From NCBI GenBank assembly GCA_037447655.1, contig JBBHKE010002119.1, positions 47,895 to 111,894 on the forward strand: 64,000 bases of DNA. Direction: 5' to 3'. The notes beneath the pieces are model-generated. The model made no database searches. It was not told the origin of the DNA and saw only the letters and a list, made by a program, of their open reading frames with translations. This stretch comes from Zygnema cylindricum (taxonomy: Eukaryota > Streptophyta > Zygnematophyceae > Zygnematales > Zygnemataceae). Each line of letters starts with the position of its first letter. Position 1 is the stretch's first letter. This document shows positions 46,272-58,518 of the stretch, piece after piece. Position numbers and translations under genes: made by a program.

Positions 46272-46597
46272 ATCCCCTTATTTTCTAGTCTACTTCCTTT
46301 TCAACTCATACAAAACACATTTTTTTTTTCTTATTTGTTTTCTTCTTGTAAATCTTTAAGTAAATAACCTTATATTCAAAAAAATTCTGTTAGATGAGCA
46401 GAAATAAGCATTCCATCTTGTTGATCACACATTTTATTTAGCATCCCACTTTTCATAAATCAGAATAAAAGTTTATCCAACTCATCTCTTTTCCATCAAC
46501 ACAAAATCCAATTTCCTTTTGCAATTCAAATAGCCAGCCCCATCTCGAATGTGCAACAGGCACCCAGATGCTAACCCTTTTACAATCACACCTTCAT
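46272..46597 (-). other. Element G interior next to 3' LTR
   Basis: Polypurine tract (complement of 46272-46284), then AT-rich sequence with no RNase H or other pol motif. Confidence 0.55.
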
Positions 46598-49159
46598 CTT
46601 GTTTTTGAAAAGTGAGTTTTGTGCGTACACAATGTTTCATGAGTACCTAACCAGATTTTTAATGCTTGCGCTATATTTATTTACTGTGGAGGTTTGAATG
46701 GATTTGTGGTTTGGGGGAGTAATGGTACTAATTGTTTTTGGACGTACGGAATTATTTGACTGGCGTGAACATACATAAGAAAAGGTACGGAAGGTTTAAG
46801 TCAAATGTACGGCGGATCGCAAAGCGATAAGATTTGGAATGTTTGGAAAGGTACGCCACAGGTACGAATCACAATGATGACAAAAGGATTTCGAACTGAA
46901 AATGGCGTGAGTGGCATTTATTCGAAAATGACGCCGCCAGTACAAACTAATTTGGATGAGGTGACGTCAGCTCGTCAAGTGGATTGTGTGACCGCGCGAC
47001 ACGGCGTTAAGGATGCCGAATTAGATCTACGGACGGCGGCGCCGTCAGTTTGGTGAGGGACGCGAAATCGCGTCTATCACGTGATATTTATTTTGGACGG
47101 TCCCGATTTCGTTTGACGGAATTCGTAAGACTTGTAAATATTCAACAATGTTTTGTCCCGTGTATTAAATATCAGTGTAGATCTCATGTACACTCACATT
47201 AATAGAGGTAGTTGATTGATTACATACGGCTGGTATGCCTCCGTACAGTTAGTAGTAAGCTGTAGTGTATATTTGTAGGACTTAGTCATTTTTTAGACTT
47301 AGGAACTTTTGGATAAAATCTGTTTTTGCTCCTTTTTGTGAATTTCATCTGAAAATTGTTGTTTTTGGAAGATTAAGTTTCGTATGTGCGTGCGCATAAT
47401 TGCGTGCGTATGTAATTACCTTATATAATGTGGAGGTTCGAAAGGATTTGTGGATTGGGGAATTAAATGTACGAGTAAAATTAATGGAGTAATTGAGTGG
47501 CGCGAAATATGATAGGAAATGGACGGCGGATCGCGAAGCGATCCGGTGTGAAATATTCTAAGAGGCTGAAATGGTACGCCGCACGTACGAAACATAATGC
47601 GACAGGGCGGATTTAACTAAAATAAGACGCCGCCAATACAAGGCGTCTTATTTAGACAAGTAAACTTTATTTGCAACAGGCAGCATTTATCGCAATTGAC
47701 TTGTACTTTTTATGTGATAAGCTGCATTTATTGCAAAGAACGCGGTTTCGGTACGAAAAGGATTTGGAAGGTAAGATTTCATTTCACCAAGTGGTTCGTG
47801 GTACATTTGGAGGACGGACGGCGTCCGCCCATATTTTTGAGGGTTCACACTGTTTTTTTGGATGTATTATCAAAAAGGCCGTAGGTATGTGATGTTGGCT
47901 TGCTGCATGGACTTATCGGCAAGTGACTAAACAAGTTGTCACTTATGACACGGATTGTGTGGAGGAGTCAATGTAAACATTTGAAACAACATTGTTTTGT
48001 TTTATGAAAATTAAAGATTTAGTGTTGATTATAATAGTTCCATTTTACGTTATCATTTATGGTGTAGACAGTGTAATTTGTGTGTGTTTAGTTCGAACTT
48101 GGAGACAAGTGTACGATTACGATTGATTGACTCTCAAGTGTACATTTACGGCTAGTTTACTCTTAGTTGTAGACTATTATGCTTAAATAGGATTTAGTGA
48201 CAGTTACGTAATTTACATTGGTTATTCTGACGCACAGCGATTTGTTAACATCTCAGCGATTTGTTGACATCTCATAAGTGTATATTTAGGAATGAGCTTT
48301 GTTAGGAATTAATCATCAATGCTGGTTAGAAAAGTAGAGACCAAAGATGTAGTAATTTAAGGTTGTTGATTAGGTCATGCATTTAAATGATGCATTTATT
48401 ATCTGATTTTAATTTTGTTTGTGTGATGAATTATTTTATTATTATTTATATATGTTAACTATATACTTGTTAGTTATGCGTTATTTATGCATTTATCTTA
48501 GGTTTATTGTGATTTTTATGATAACCTAGTTGTTTAATGCATCTGTGTATGCATTTTTTTGTGTCTGTGCACGCTTGTTTGATGCATCTGTGTGCACGCA
48601 TTAGGGTTTGTTGTGATTTTTATACAACCCTAATTGTTGTTTGTTGCGTCTGTGAATGCATGTGTGTCATTTGGAGGATGCATTTCAATATGGTAGTTCA
48701 TTGGCCTAACTTTGCTTAGCTTTTTGTTTGATAGTTTGGGTGGCTTCTGCGGTCTATTTTAGACCAAAGAACAACAAGAATTGCTTTCAGATTTATGAGC
48801 ATAATTATCTGGAATTTTGCATGTGTGTTTTTCCTTGTATTGGCAATATTTTGGCAAATTTCCAGATCTAGTGTGTTTTTGGTTTGCGTGGGGATTCATT
48901 GTGAATTCAGTCTGATTTATCAAAGTTCTGACAAACTGTTTTTCTGCAACTTTGACTGGGTGATGTGGTAATTCTGGTTTGTAGTTTTATATGAAATTTG
49001 GTGGGGATACTAAGTGACCTAGGAAATATCTTTTTATGCAGTTTTAGATTTGTTTGTTGATTTTGTAGAATTCTAAGTGGATTGAAAGTAGGATGTTTTT
49101 GGGGTAGTGTGTGGTGCTTCCGAGGGGAAACCCATGGCTGAAAATGGTTATGAATAACA
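46598..49159 (+). repeat. Solo LTR of family IV (about 2.56 kb)
   Basis: Plus-strand counterpart of the R LTR (20209-22479): shares the gacggcggcgccgtcagttt block (47032), the ggatcgcgaagcgatcc palindrome (47529) and the ending ...ctgaaaatggttatgaataaca. Flanked by cttcat repeats (46592-46597, 49160-49165), and no internal domain adjoins it, so it is a solo LTR. Confidence 0.75.
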
Positions 49160-49167
49160 CTTCATAG

Positions 49168-49700
49168 ATGGCATCACTCCCGTTAGTGATGTCAAAACCA
49201 TTACCCCCCAAATTTATCATTCAATCAATAGTCCCCACTAAGTTCCTCATAAGATCTATATCTTTTGTACTCATATTTTTATCCATAATACTCATCCCAT
49301 TTTCTAAACTTTCCTCACTCTCTCCCATGGAATTCTTTCCACTATCACTTTCTAATTATATTCCCAATAAATATTTCTCCTCCCTTAAACTTTTCATTAA
49401 ATATTCCTTTTCTCCCCTATCTTTTAAAACCCTCTCTAGATTTATTTCTCCCCTTTCCTCCGAATCTGTTGAAGTCTCCCTTTCCTACCAGTTTTGTGTT
49501 TCCAAAATATTTATAAAATTATCCGCATTATTTTTATCTTTCCCTTTTTCAATTATGGATCCTAGATCCGACTTTTTTATTTCAACGTCATACTCTCTAC
49601 ACTCCTTGACATCCTCATCATGTCTAACTCCCTCAAGTACCTTCCTTCCCTTTACTTCCCATATACCTCCAAAAGCACATTGTTGCTTTCGTGGGATTTC
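49168..49700 (-). CDS. Charged C-terminal frame of element G, function unknown
   Basis: After the Gag-like stretch IPRKQQCAFGGI the frame continues without protease homology as a very acidic/basic segment (KVLEGVRHDEDVKECREYD, EIKKSDLGSIIEKGKDKNN), with a stop near 49490 and further charged codons beyond to about 49190. It occupies the place of protease and pol. I recognise no domain; it may be decayed filler or an element-specific protein. Confidence 0.45.
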
Positions 49701-50847
49701 TGTGTGTTTTTCTCTCTTCTCCATTCTACCGATATGAAGAAGCTCCAAAATATCTTCATCCTTTTTCTCCTCTTCCCCTTCTTCCTCCTCATTCACATAC
49801 CAACTTTTAAGTTCTTTCAAACAAGTGCATTCCTCCATACAGTGACCCGCTTCCTTATAAAGGAAGCAAACCCCTTTTTTTAAAGCTTCCTTTTCTTTTC
49901 ATCTCCCTCTCTTTCCACCGAAGTTCCGATAAGTTTTACCTTTGTCTTTCTCCCTCTTATCATGCTTCCGCAAGTCACCATCGTTCCTCTCATCACTTTT
50001 CCGCCTATCACCATCATTCCTCTTATCACGCTTCCGCCAGTCACCTCCAGCTGTCGTTGCATTCACCATGTCACTTCCCCTACGAAGCTCCAAAGGGTTT
50101 TTGCTCACAAGAATTATCCGCATGGTAATGCTCCAAGTCCATGAGGAGCAATCCATAGCCTGCATATGGAAATTTATTCAATCGTACTCATCTGGAAGTT
50201 TCATGATTAGTGTGTTAATCTTTCTCACCTCAGATTCTACATAACCTGCACTAGCAAACTCAATATATAATGCAACAATATCATTGTAAAACTCTATCAT
50301 GCTACCGCTTTTATAAACACAAGCCTTTATTTCATGTTTTACTAATTCCTGCCTTTGTATAGTTTTACTCTTATAAATCTGAATCTTTGTTACCCTGATT
50401 TTTGAAGACTTGGTTTGGTTTAAAAGAGTGATAGCTATAGACTTAGACATGTATCTAAGTATGAGATGTTTTGCTATAGTGTTTTTATACTTCTAGATTT
50501 TACTGTTATTTTCTTCAATTTTAGTTATAACCCCTACAAGTGGAATCGTAGCCGAGAGTCAAGCACCCCTCACCATAGGTATTCCTTTTCCCTTCTCCCC
50601 TTTTTCCCATTCCATGGCAATGATTTTCCGTTCATCTTCTGTTGCATCTGACCTCCGATTGGTTTTGTGGGAAGCCCAAGATGAATCTCAGTAGTGAGTT
50701 CCACCGAAGCCTGGTGGCGGACACCTCACTTGTCTCGAAACAATTCTCCATTAGTGCTTTTCGAAAAGCAATCTTTCCATCCTAAACTCCCAATTAATGA
50801 AGCTTGTTCCATCAAACATAGGTACCCTAGATGGTGGGCCCTTAACC
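49700..50847 (-). pseudogene. Element G gag
   Basis: Core IQRQELVKHEIKACVYKSGS, IEFYNDIVALYIEFASAG, NTLIMKLPDEYD (50178-50450), then MRIILVSKNPLELRRGSDMV and a basic repeat-rich stretch (KRDKRNDGDRRKSDERNDGD, 49899-50165). A knuckle-like block CFLYKEAGHCMEEC (about 49828-49869) has CCHC spacing. Frames shift near 50170 and 49880. The upstream LTR encodes MEPIEFQ in frame with the PBS. Confidence 0.78.
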
Positions 50848-51648
50848 TGAAATTCTATGGGTTCCATACCCCCCACAGAATTCGCAGATCGAAAGATGCA
50901 TATCTAGATAGTGTTGACTCAATGTTGATACAAACCCAAATGACTAACACCCTAACAGTCAGAACCCTAATGCAACTTCACCTTTTTGAAATTTAAGTTT
51001 CTAGGTGCTCAGTTTCACCTCTGAATGCAAAGTTAGAATATGAGTTTTGGATAACATTTCCCACTTTGACTTTCCCTTAGATATACAGCCACCTTTGCAT
51101 GCAAAAACTCTGACCGACTATAACCCTATGTAGCCAAAACTTCCCTAAGTCTGTAGCAAAAAAAATTATTGAAAATGGTCAACTGAGTGAGTTGCTATTT
51201 AATGGCAAAGTTTGCCGATTTGTATAGATGCTCTTTGGGAGAGAGGCGGCTACCTACAAAAATATTCTAATTCCTAAAACCCCTCTCTAAACCCTCTAGT
51301 ATTGAGGTACGAACCAATCATATGACTTTATCGTATAAGAAAGTATAAGTGACGGAGTACTTTATGTACGAACCCTGTACAACATCTCCATAAAGTGACA
51401 TTTGTGATATCCAGACTTGTCATCTCGGGTTCCGGAGATCCCGCAATCCTCCAAGATATTGCCACGTGTCATTCGGAGTGGTGGCACATGAAAACGCCAA
51501 GGTGGCCATTTTGGAATTTCGGCTCACAACACGACCGTCGATGAAGACCGACATTTAATAATGAACTTTGAAATATAATGTCGTTTCGTTAATTCCGTGC
51601 AGTTCGAAACTCGTGCAGTCTAATTAATTTCCGTGTATAGTGCGTCCC

Positions 51649-52550
51649 ATATATTGGATTTAACTTCAATCTGTAGTGATGAACTTTACTCGTCGCTGTA
51701 ACAAATAGTTACCACAGAAATCACGGAACTATGGACGCCAACGAATGTCGATGAAAATATGATTCACTATTTTTTTTTGTACGTCGTTTAAATTCGAAAA
51801 GTTACACGTCAAACAAATATTTTAAAAGTATGCCTTGTCGGATACTTTCAAAAAGTATGCCACGTCAAATTTTAAAAGGTACGACGTCATTGCAAAAGAT
51901 AATCGAAACGACAAAGTACCGCGGGAAATTTTAGACTTGAAATAGTATTAAGAAAGTCCGGTATAACTCAGAAGAACTTTGAAATTCAAATTCTTGATTT
52001 CAAACCGAGTAAGAAAAAATTCAATTTTTTTAGTAAGAAAAAATTGAATGTTTCAATCCGATGTTGCTTAGTTCGTTATATTCAAGGAAGAACAATGTTA
52101 GTTTAGGAAGTAAATAATTACCATTGTAGGAAGCAGAAAGATCATCAGATTAGTTTACATTGTATGTTTATATTCTTATCAATATTAAAACAATTTTATT
52201 TGCTTTGTGTTCTGTGTAAGTCTGAATGTTAATATTGAAGTGTAAATCTGATCAAATATTATCTGAGTGTTTCAGAAGGTTATTATGGTCAAAAATGAAG
52301 TAATTATCTGAATGTTAGTAAGATAAAGTGACTTCAAGGTCTGACATCTGATTTTTTTAAAGCACGAAGTATTTAATTGATATCAGAGGACATGTTATGT
52401 GTCCAAGTTATATTGTTTGATAAAAGTTGAGACTTTAGAAGTCAAGATACTTTGAAGTAATTATACAGATTCTGTGAAGAGTGTTGTTTAGGCAGTTTAA
52501 GGTTGCTTAGCTGTAAGTGATCAGTGAATATGGACGATCAAAGTTTACAC
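51649..52550. other. AT-rich 0.9-kb insertion in G 5' LTR
   Basis: No coding signature. Repeated aaaagtatgcc(a/t)(c/t)gtc units near 51825-51870. No clear target duplication or inverted repeats. Confidence 0.6.
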
Positions 52551-52621
52551 CGTAATCTGTTAAATGAAACATATTACATCGCTAATGTTTATACAATTAT
52601 CATACCCTATATAGTCTAGCA

Positions 52622-52714
52622 TAGGTCTAGCTTATAGGATAAAGCTATAGGCTATCGGATTCTTGACGGACGGTAGGTACCAATATCAAATCTTTGGTCC
52701 GTCAAGCCCTTGTT
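52622..52714 (+). other. tRNA-like block in LTR (G, 5')
   Basis: Degenerate B box (atatcaaatct) inside a perfect 10-bp inverted repeat cttgacggac/gtccgtcaag (52662-52671, 52697-52706). The T-run is ttgtt here. Confidence 0.5.
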
Positions 52715-52918
52715 GGTAAACCTACCAAATATTACAGCTTGTTTCTCTCTCTGGGCAGCATGGGCAGCAATAGCTCTAGTTTCCTCTCAAAAATTCAGTG
52801 ACTGCGACAAATGTGGGGGTTTGGAGAGTGGAGCAAGAGGCAAGCTGCCTTTGTTGACTTCCTCGTATTATTTTTTCCTTTATTTAGACCTAGAAAATAC
52901 ATATATTTCAACAAGCTG

Positions 52919-53703
52919 TACAACTCCTATAGAGCTAAAAAAGGGAAGTCAGGGGAGTGTGAAAAAATGAGTTATAATATATGATGATGAATTAGGTATT
53001 GAAGAGAAAAAAATCATGCAAACTATTCCTTACAGGCAAGTAGTGGGAAGTTTAATCTACTTTATGAGCTTTACAAGGCCAGATTTAGCTGCAGCTGTAG
53101 GAGTAATGAGTACAATTTTAAATGCTCCCACCAAAAGGTGTTAAGAGGTAGCTATAAGAGTTCATATATATCATGTAAGGATTAAGGCTCTATAGTTGCA
53201 TTAGGGTGGGGACAACACTGACATCACCATTTGGAGTGATGTTAGTTATGGGGATGCTCCTATGAAGAGGTTTTCTTCTAGATATGTATTATATGTGGGT
53301 GATTGGCCTTATTGCTGGAGCAGCAAATATCAAAAGGTTATTGCTCTGTACACCGTGGAGGCTGGGTACATGTCCTCTTGCTCTGTTGTAAAAAATTGAT
53401 GTGGGTGAAGTCTTTGCTTGGTGAACTTGGTCAACTTAAAAGTGGTGTGTAGAAAAATTTTTTGTGATAATCAAGCAGCAATTGCCATTGTTGCTAATCC
53501 ATAACACCATTTTAAAGCCAAAGACATGGATACGAGACTAAGTTTTAGAGAGAAAGTAGAGGATACAATCATAAGCTTAGAGTATAGACTAGTCAGTGAA
53601 ATGGTAGCAGATATGATGTCCAAGCTAGTACAATCTCATAAATTATACATTTGTTGAGAGAAGTGTGGTCTTAAACTCAAAGGTGACTAGAAAATAAAGG
53701 GAG
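52919..53703 (+). pseudogene. Element N RNase H
   Basis: Resumes after G: QTIPYRQVVGSLIYFM, TRPDLAAAVGVMS, IWSDVSYGDAPMKRF, VEAGYMSSCSVV (catalytic Glu changed to Gly), FCDNQAAIAIVANP and KCGLKLKGD near 53670. Many stops and shifts. The polypurine tract AAAATAAAGGGAG precedes the LTR. Confidence 0.87.
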
Positions 53704-54655
53704 TATGAAATTATAGGTTTTCTGATTGTGCATTTTCTAGGTCTAAAATAGGAAAAATAAAAAGGGAAAACAACAGAGGCAACATGCTTCTTACTCCACT
53801 CTCCAAATCCTCACACTTGTTGGAGTCACTAAAAATTGGAGAAGAAATTAGAGCCATGGCTGCCTATGCTGTCTTAGGAGAGAGGCAGCAGACAAAGTTG
53901 TCTTTACCAAAAAGTGGCTGCCGGAACCAATATTAGATCCTGTTACCTACCATCTATTAGAGTAGTCGGTAGCTGATAGCGTTATACTATAGTCTACGAA
54001 CTGTGCTGAGGTATATGGGGTGTGTTAGCTATTTAAAAATGTACTTATATGATATTTAATTTAGCTAGATGAACGGACTTTGGAACATAGATTTAGTTGT
54101 ACCTTATTTACCGGACAAAACAAATGCTACGGACATTAGATTTTACGACTTCTACTAAAAGTCGGCTTCAGATCGGAGGGCCATGGTAGAAGCTGACATC
54201 GCGAAATGGTCGCCTTAGCGGTTTGCGGTCACAGTCACATAGGACGACATGTGGCAGCACCTCACTGACTTGCAAGATCTGCAAGAAGAATCAGAACAAG
54301 TCCGGATGTGACAGGCGTCAACTTTATGGCAATGTAGTTCAATGGCCGTACAGAAAGTATTCCGGCACTTGTTCTTTTTTATACTACACAGTCTTGTGAT
54401 TGGTGCCGTACTTTAGTAGACGGGGGTGTAGAGAGGGGTTTAAGACTTTGACATTTTTGAGGTAGCCGCCTCTCTCCCTAAAGCCTTGTGTATTTATAAG
54501 CTATCTTTGGCCATTCATAACTTACTGCTCAGGGGAGGAAATTAAGTCATTATTTTTGCTGTCGACTCAAAAGACTCATATCTTCACATGGGTGAAGTTG
54601 GCTATTGTCTACAACGATGGGAGTTATTCTTGGTTAAACTCAAAGGGGTCACGGT
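53704..54655 (+). repeat. Element N 3' LTR, cut by E
   Basis: Starts TATGAAATTATAGG (TG to TA) and ends abruptly at ggggtcacggt where E is inserted. ATTGG box at 54400-54404 and TATTTATAAG at 54491-54500. Confidence 0.82.
53925..54010 (-). other. tRNA-like block in LTR (N, 3')
   Basis: Degenerate copy: agtagtcggtagctgatagc and atattagatcctg on the plus strand are the complement of the conserved core. Confidence 0.45.
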
Positions 54656-55491
54656 TGTTGTTTTCTTCGAAAGCTTTAATCCTCTCTATTTCTCGTTTGT
54701 GAGAAAGAGCTGTTCATGACTTAGTTTTTTTTAGGGTAAGACCGTTTCAGTTTGCTAGAATTAGTGTGACAGTGAAAGTGGGAATTCACGGTTCAGTCAC
54801 ACTAGGGACACGCGTCGTCTGCTGTGAGAAATGCTTGAGTATGTCCTCCGTGGACATACATATATTTGGTAAGGACCACATGATTCTTGAGAGCATATCC
54901 ACAGTGCCAAATTTGGTGATCGGACGGCTGACAACTTCAGCCGACAAATGTTGACGAGGCGTGACTAGATCACGATAACCTTTCTTTATTATCGTGAATT
55001 TGATTGTCGGTGTAAATATTTGGTAGAACAGAATTTTGTTTGTAGTTAATTAGTTGATTAGTGTAGATAGCGTAATTTATGACATACCTTGTGTACACAG
55101 GTATACTCACAATATTTTTGTTAGACGTACGAGTGGAATGCCTTCGTAAATTTTAGTATAGTTTCAGTGTACAAATGTAGAACTTAGTAAGAGATTGAAA
55201 ATATGAACAAATGATATGAAAACTGTACACTCAGTTTTATGGAATTCATCACTGAATATTCACACATTTGTGAACAAAATTGAGTGAAATTTCGTTTTTA
55301 TGTGTTTTTATATGTTATCTAAATTGTGGTAGATTTATAAGACTATTGTGTCCTTTTATTGCAAGTTATTGTCTGTCAAAGTTGTTCTTTTGCCATCGGT
55401 CTTTGTGGAAGCTTCCTCTCTTGATTTGTTCTACAATGACTACTGCTACCTTTTCTTCATCTTCAGTACTAGCAGTTGTCTCAGAACAACA
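54656..55491 (+). repeat. Element E 5' LTR
   Basis: 836 bp, TGTTGTTTTC...AGAACAACA. The Gag ATG at 55436 lies 56 nt before its end. Confidence 0.83.
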
Positions 55492-56270
55492 GGTCACGGG
55501 CTCGCCTTCACAAATTCCGGTCTTTCATGGACGTGAATATCTGCATTGGGCAGATTTGGTTAAGTCTTACTTCAAGCAAGTGAAACTTATTGATGTGTTT
55601 AATGGATCACTGACAAAATCTGATGCTAGCTTTGATCAGAGAAATGATCAAGCTTTCCATTTAGTGAAGCTTATGATATCAAAAGAATTGCATATGACAT
55701 ATATTAATGTTATAAAAGCATTAGAATTGTGGGATGCATCGAAATCTTCTTATGTTAAAGCTACTGACCAGCATGAGATTTTAAGTGTTGGTCAGATCTA
55801 TAAGTATAAGTACACACGCGGTAGCATGGTGGAATACACTAATCGGTTTCAAATGTTACAGACAAAAAATGCATGTTCGAGGGGGACTTTCTCCTCTTAT
55901 CATCAGGCCATGATTCTTTTAACGGGGCTTCCTAGTGAATATAAATGAGCCTTAGATGAAGTGAAAAAAATGTCTAAACCTCTTTGGAATTTGCAAACAG
56001 CTATAGAGTTAATCTTAGCAGAATAAGCTACTCAGACAGTTTTAGGATTTGGAAAACCAACAGTAGCATTCACGGCTCAATTTTAGAGAGAAAGTAGATA
56101 TAAAGGGAACCAGTTTAATCCTCAGTTTGAGAAATGTGTTTATTGTTACACTGATAGTCATTTTTTTAGAGCGTGTCCTTTGTATGTAAAAGCTCTTGAA
56201 ACATGTATCTTTTGGAAAGGATGGAGACACCGCGCACCTCTCATTTCCTAGAAACCTCTAAATAAAACTG
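55436..56270 (+). pseudogene. Element E gag
   Basis: MTTATFSSSSVLAVV begins in the LTR and crosses the PBS as QQVTGSPSQIPVF, then EYLHWADLVKSYFKQVKLID, HMTYINVIKALELWDASKSS and YKYTRGSMVEYTNRF. It is open for about 170 codons to TGA near 55946. Further on, after stops, comes an intact CCHC knuckle CVYCYTDSHFFRAC (56135-56176). Confidence 0.88.
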
Positions 56271-56279
56271 TTGCGTTCT

Positions 56280-57660
56280 TAGTGGAGGATACGAAATTGA
56301 AGAAGTAGAAGACCGACGAACAGACACCTGATGTGACGAGTTTTCCGAAAACTAATGACAAAGAGTTCTTTGCTCTTGCGAAACTCGATATGTTGGAAGG
56401 AGAAAAGGACCTCGGATACATAATGGATTCCAACAGCTCTTCACACATGTGTTCGAATAAGTCTTCGTTCAATAAGATGTCTTCTATTCTTTGACGTCTG
56501 ATCTTTTACGCTTTTGGCTATGTAGTTGAATCAAATGCCAAAAAAAATATAGATTTGGATTGTGTGATTGATAGGAAGGATGTTAAAATAACTTTGTATG
56601 ATGTCTTGTATGTTCCAAAGCTTAAGAAAAATATGTTTTCTACGTCTGTTGCTGAAAGCAAAGGCTTTGAGGTTCTCCAGAAAAATGGCAAAAAAATAGT
56701 GACCAAGGATAGAAAAGTAGCTGTAGTCGGAACTAGAGGCCCAAACTTTTTGTATCGCATGGACGTGGCTACTAAAATTGATTTTGCTTACTGCAGTGTT
56801 CTATGTGATAATGTTTTGTGGCATAAAAGGCTTGGTCGTGTTCATCATGAGAGAATTACTAAGATGATAAAGCATGATATGATTGAGGGGGTCAAGCTTG
56901 GTTTAAAAGAATCTCATGTTTGTGATGGTTGTGCTCTTCGAAAGCTTCACAAGCTTCCTTTACAACAAGTTTCTCATCACCGAGCCACAGATCTCCTTGG
57001 TTTTATTCACTCTGATGTCTTCCGCCCTTCCAAAGTTCTCTCTCTTCGTGGCAGCCGCTATATTATCACCTTAACAAAGGACTACTCCCGTTAGAATTGC
57101 CTATACTTTATGAAGGAGAAAAGAGAAGTCTTCACTCACTTTAAGCACTACAAAATTTGGGCCGAGAAACTTCACGGCAAATCTGTTTTTCCTTTGTGAA
57201 CGAATAATGGTGGAGAGTATTTATCCCATGCCTTTGCTGATTTTGTAAAAGAAAATGGCATCTCTTGTGAATTTACTGCTCCGTACACACCGGAACAAAA
57301 TGGTGTGGCCAAGATACTTAATCAAACTTTGACTGAATGTGTTCGCTTTATGGTGGCCGATAAAGGTGTGGATCCAAAGTTTTGGGGGGAAGCTTCTTTT
57401 CATGCCTCCTACATCAAAAATAGAGTGGAAACCCGAGCTGTTAATGGTAAGACACCTTATGAAGTGTGGACAGACAGAAAACCAAATGTCGGTCATTTTA
57501 GAGTCTTTGGTAGCAAATGTTTTATCTTAGATAATGTTCCTAATTGGAAGTTTAGTCCAAAATATATACCTGGTGTCTTTTTAGGCAATAATGATGAATA
57601 TGCAAATTATAGAGTATATAATCATCAAAGAGGATGGATTCAAACAACCAAGAATATTTA
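56280..57660 (+). pseudogene. Element E protease and integrase
   Basis: Protease trace GYIMDSNSSSHMCSNK (about 56416): DSN instead of DSG. Integrase: WHKRLGRVHH (second His of the zinc site changed to Arg), CDGCALRKLHKLP, FIHSDVFRPSKV. The second catalytic Asp is Asn in TNNGGEY, and the Glu position reads VAKILNQTL (Glu to Lys). GHFRVFGSKCF and LGNNDEYANYRVYN close it. At least two of the three DDE residues are lost. Confidence 0.87.
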
Positions 57661-58518
57661 GATAAAAGAGGAGAGGCAATCTGTGGATGTTTTTAGTATG
57701 GATGCAAATGAAAGGAATGAGAAAATACAAGAGCATATCATTCTTGAGCAGGTACCTTTTACTCCATCTCCTTCTACTTCCTCTACCTCTCTCCCAAATG
57801 CCTCTAGATCGTATTTCCGAAGCTGCTCTTTCTCTTGATTCTCCTCCTTATTCACGCCCTTTGCTTCAGACTAGGGGACCTACAGTTCCCGCGTCATATT
57901 TTCAAGGGGGAAGAAGGCAAAATAGCCGCCTTCGAGGTAACCGAGTGGAGAGTGTTTTTTTTGCAAGCACAGGGGAGCCGCTTAGTATTTAAAAAGTTTT
58001 TTTCCGTTCGTGAAAAGGATCATTCGATCTTGGCTGCAAATAACGAGAAAAAATCAATTATGGAAAGTGTATAATCATCAAAGAGGATGCATTCAAACAG
58101 CCAGGGATATTTAGATAAAAGAGGAGAGTCAATTTGTGGATGTTTTTAGTATAGATGCAAATGAAAGGAATGAGAAAATACAAGAGCATATCATTCTTCA
58201 GCAGGTACCTTTTACTCCATCTCCTTCTACTTCCTCTACCTCTCTCCGAAATGCCTCTAGATCCTATTTCCGAAACTGCTCTTTCTCCTAATTCTCCTCC
58301 CAATCCACGTCGTTTGCGGCAGACTAGGGGACCTTCAGTTCTCGCGTCAGATTTTCCAGGGGGAAGAAGGCAAAGTAGCCGCCTTCGAGGCAACGGAGTG
58401 GAGAGTGATTTTTTTGCAAGCACTGGGGAGCCGCTTAATATTCAAAAAGATTTTTCCGTTCGTGAAAAGGATGATTGGATCTTGGCTGCAAATGACGAGA
58501 TAAAATCAATTATGGAAG
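57612..58518 (+). repeat. 453-bp tandem duplication in element E
   Basis: atcatcaaagagga at 57621 recurs at 58074, and similarity persists through both units (integrase end and linker). The period is 151 codons, so the frame is kept. Confidence 0.88.

Larger units (their letters stand above)
43647..52913 (-). mobile_element. Element G: family I non-autonomous gag-only copia nested in N
   Basis: Flanked by agttg (43642-43646) and agctg (52914-52918). Sense-strand order: 5' LTR (50848-52913), PBS GGTTAAGGGCCCACC (complement of 50833-50847), gag (about 49700-50830), a charged non-pol frame (49168-49700), polypurine tract AAAATAAGGGGAT, 3' LTR (43647-46271). No integrase, RT or RNase H is found in the about 2-kb interior left after removing a 2.56-kb solo LTR. 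Confidence 0.8.
50848..52913 (-). repeat. Element G 5' LTR with 0.9-kb insertion
   Basis: About 1.16 kb of LTR plus an extra segment at about 51649-52550 that is absent from the 3' LTR (which reads gtgcgtcccgtaatctg straight through). Confidence 0.82.
27155..54655 (+). mobile_element. Element N: old family I copia split by three later elements
   Basis: The pieces line up in order: 5' LTR 27155-27966, gag start to 28395, [P], gag-protease-integrase-RT 34830-37525, [C], RT 43221-43646, [G], RNase H 52919-53703, 3' LTR 53704-54655, [E]. Each junction carries a 5-bp duplication (TGGCT for P, acgga/acggc for C, agttg/agctg for G). About 6 kb of N is spread over 27.5 kb. Heavily mutated and inactive. 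Confidence 0.88.

Noticed and set aside
49168-49737. 189-residue plus-strand frame, Ser/Leu/Phe-rich
   Set aside because: Antisense shadow of the charged minus-strand frame of element G.
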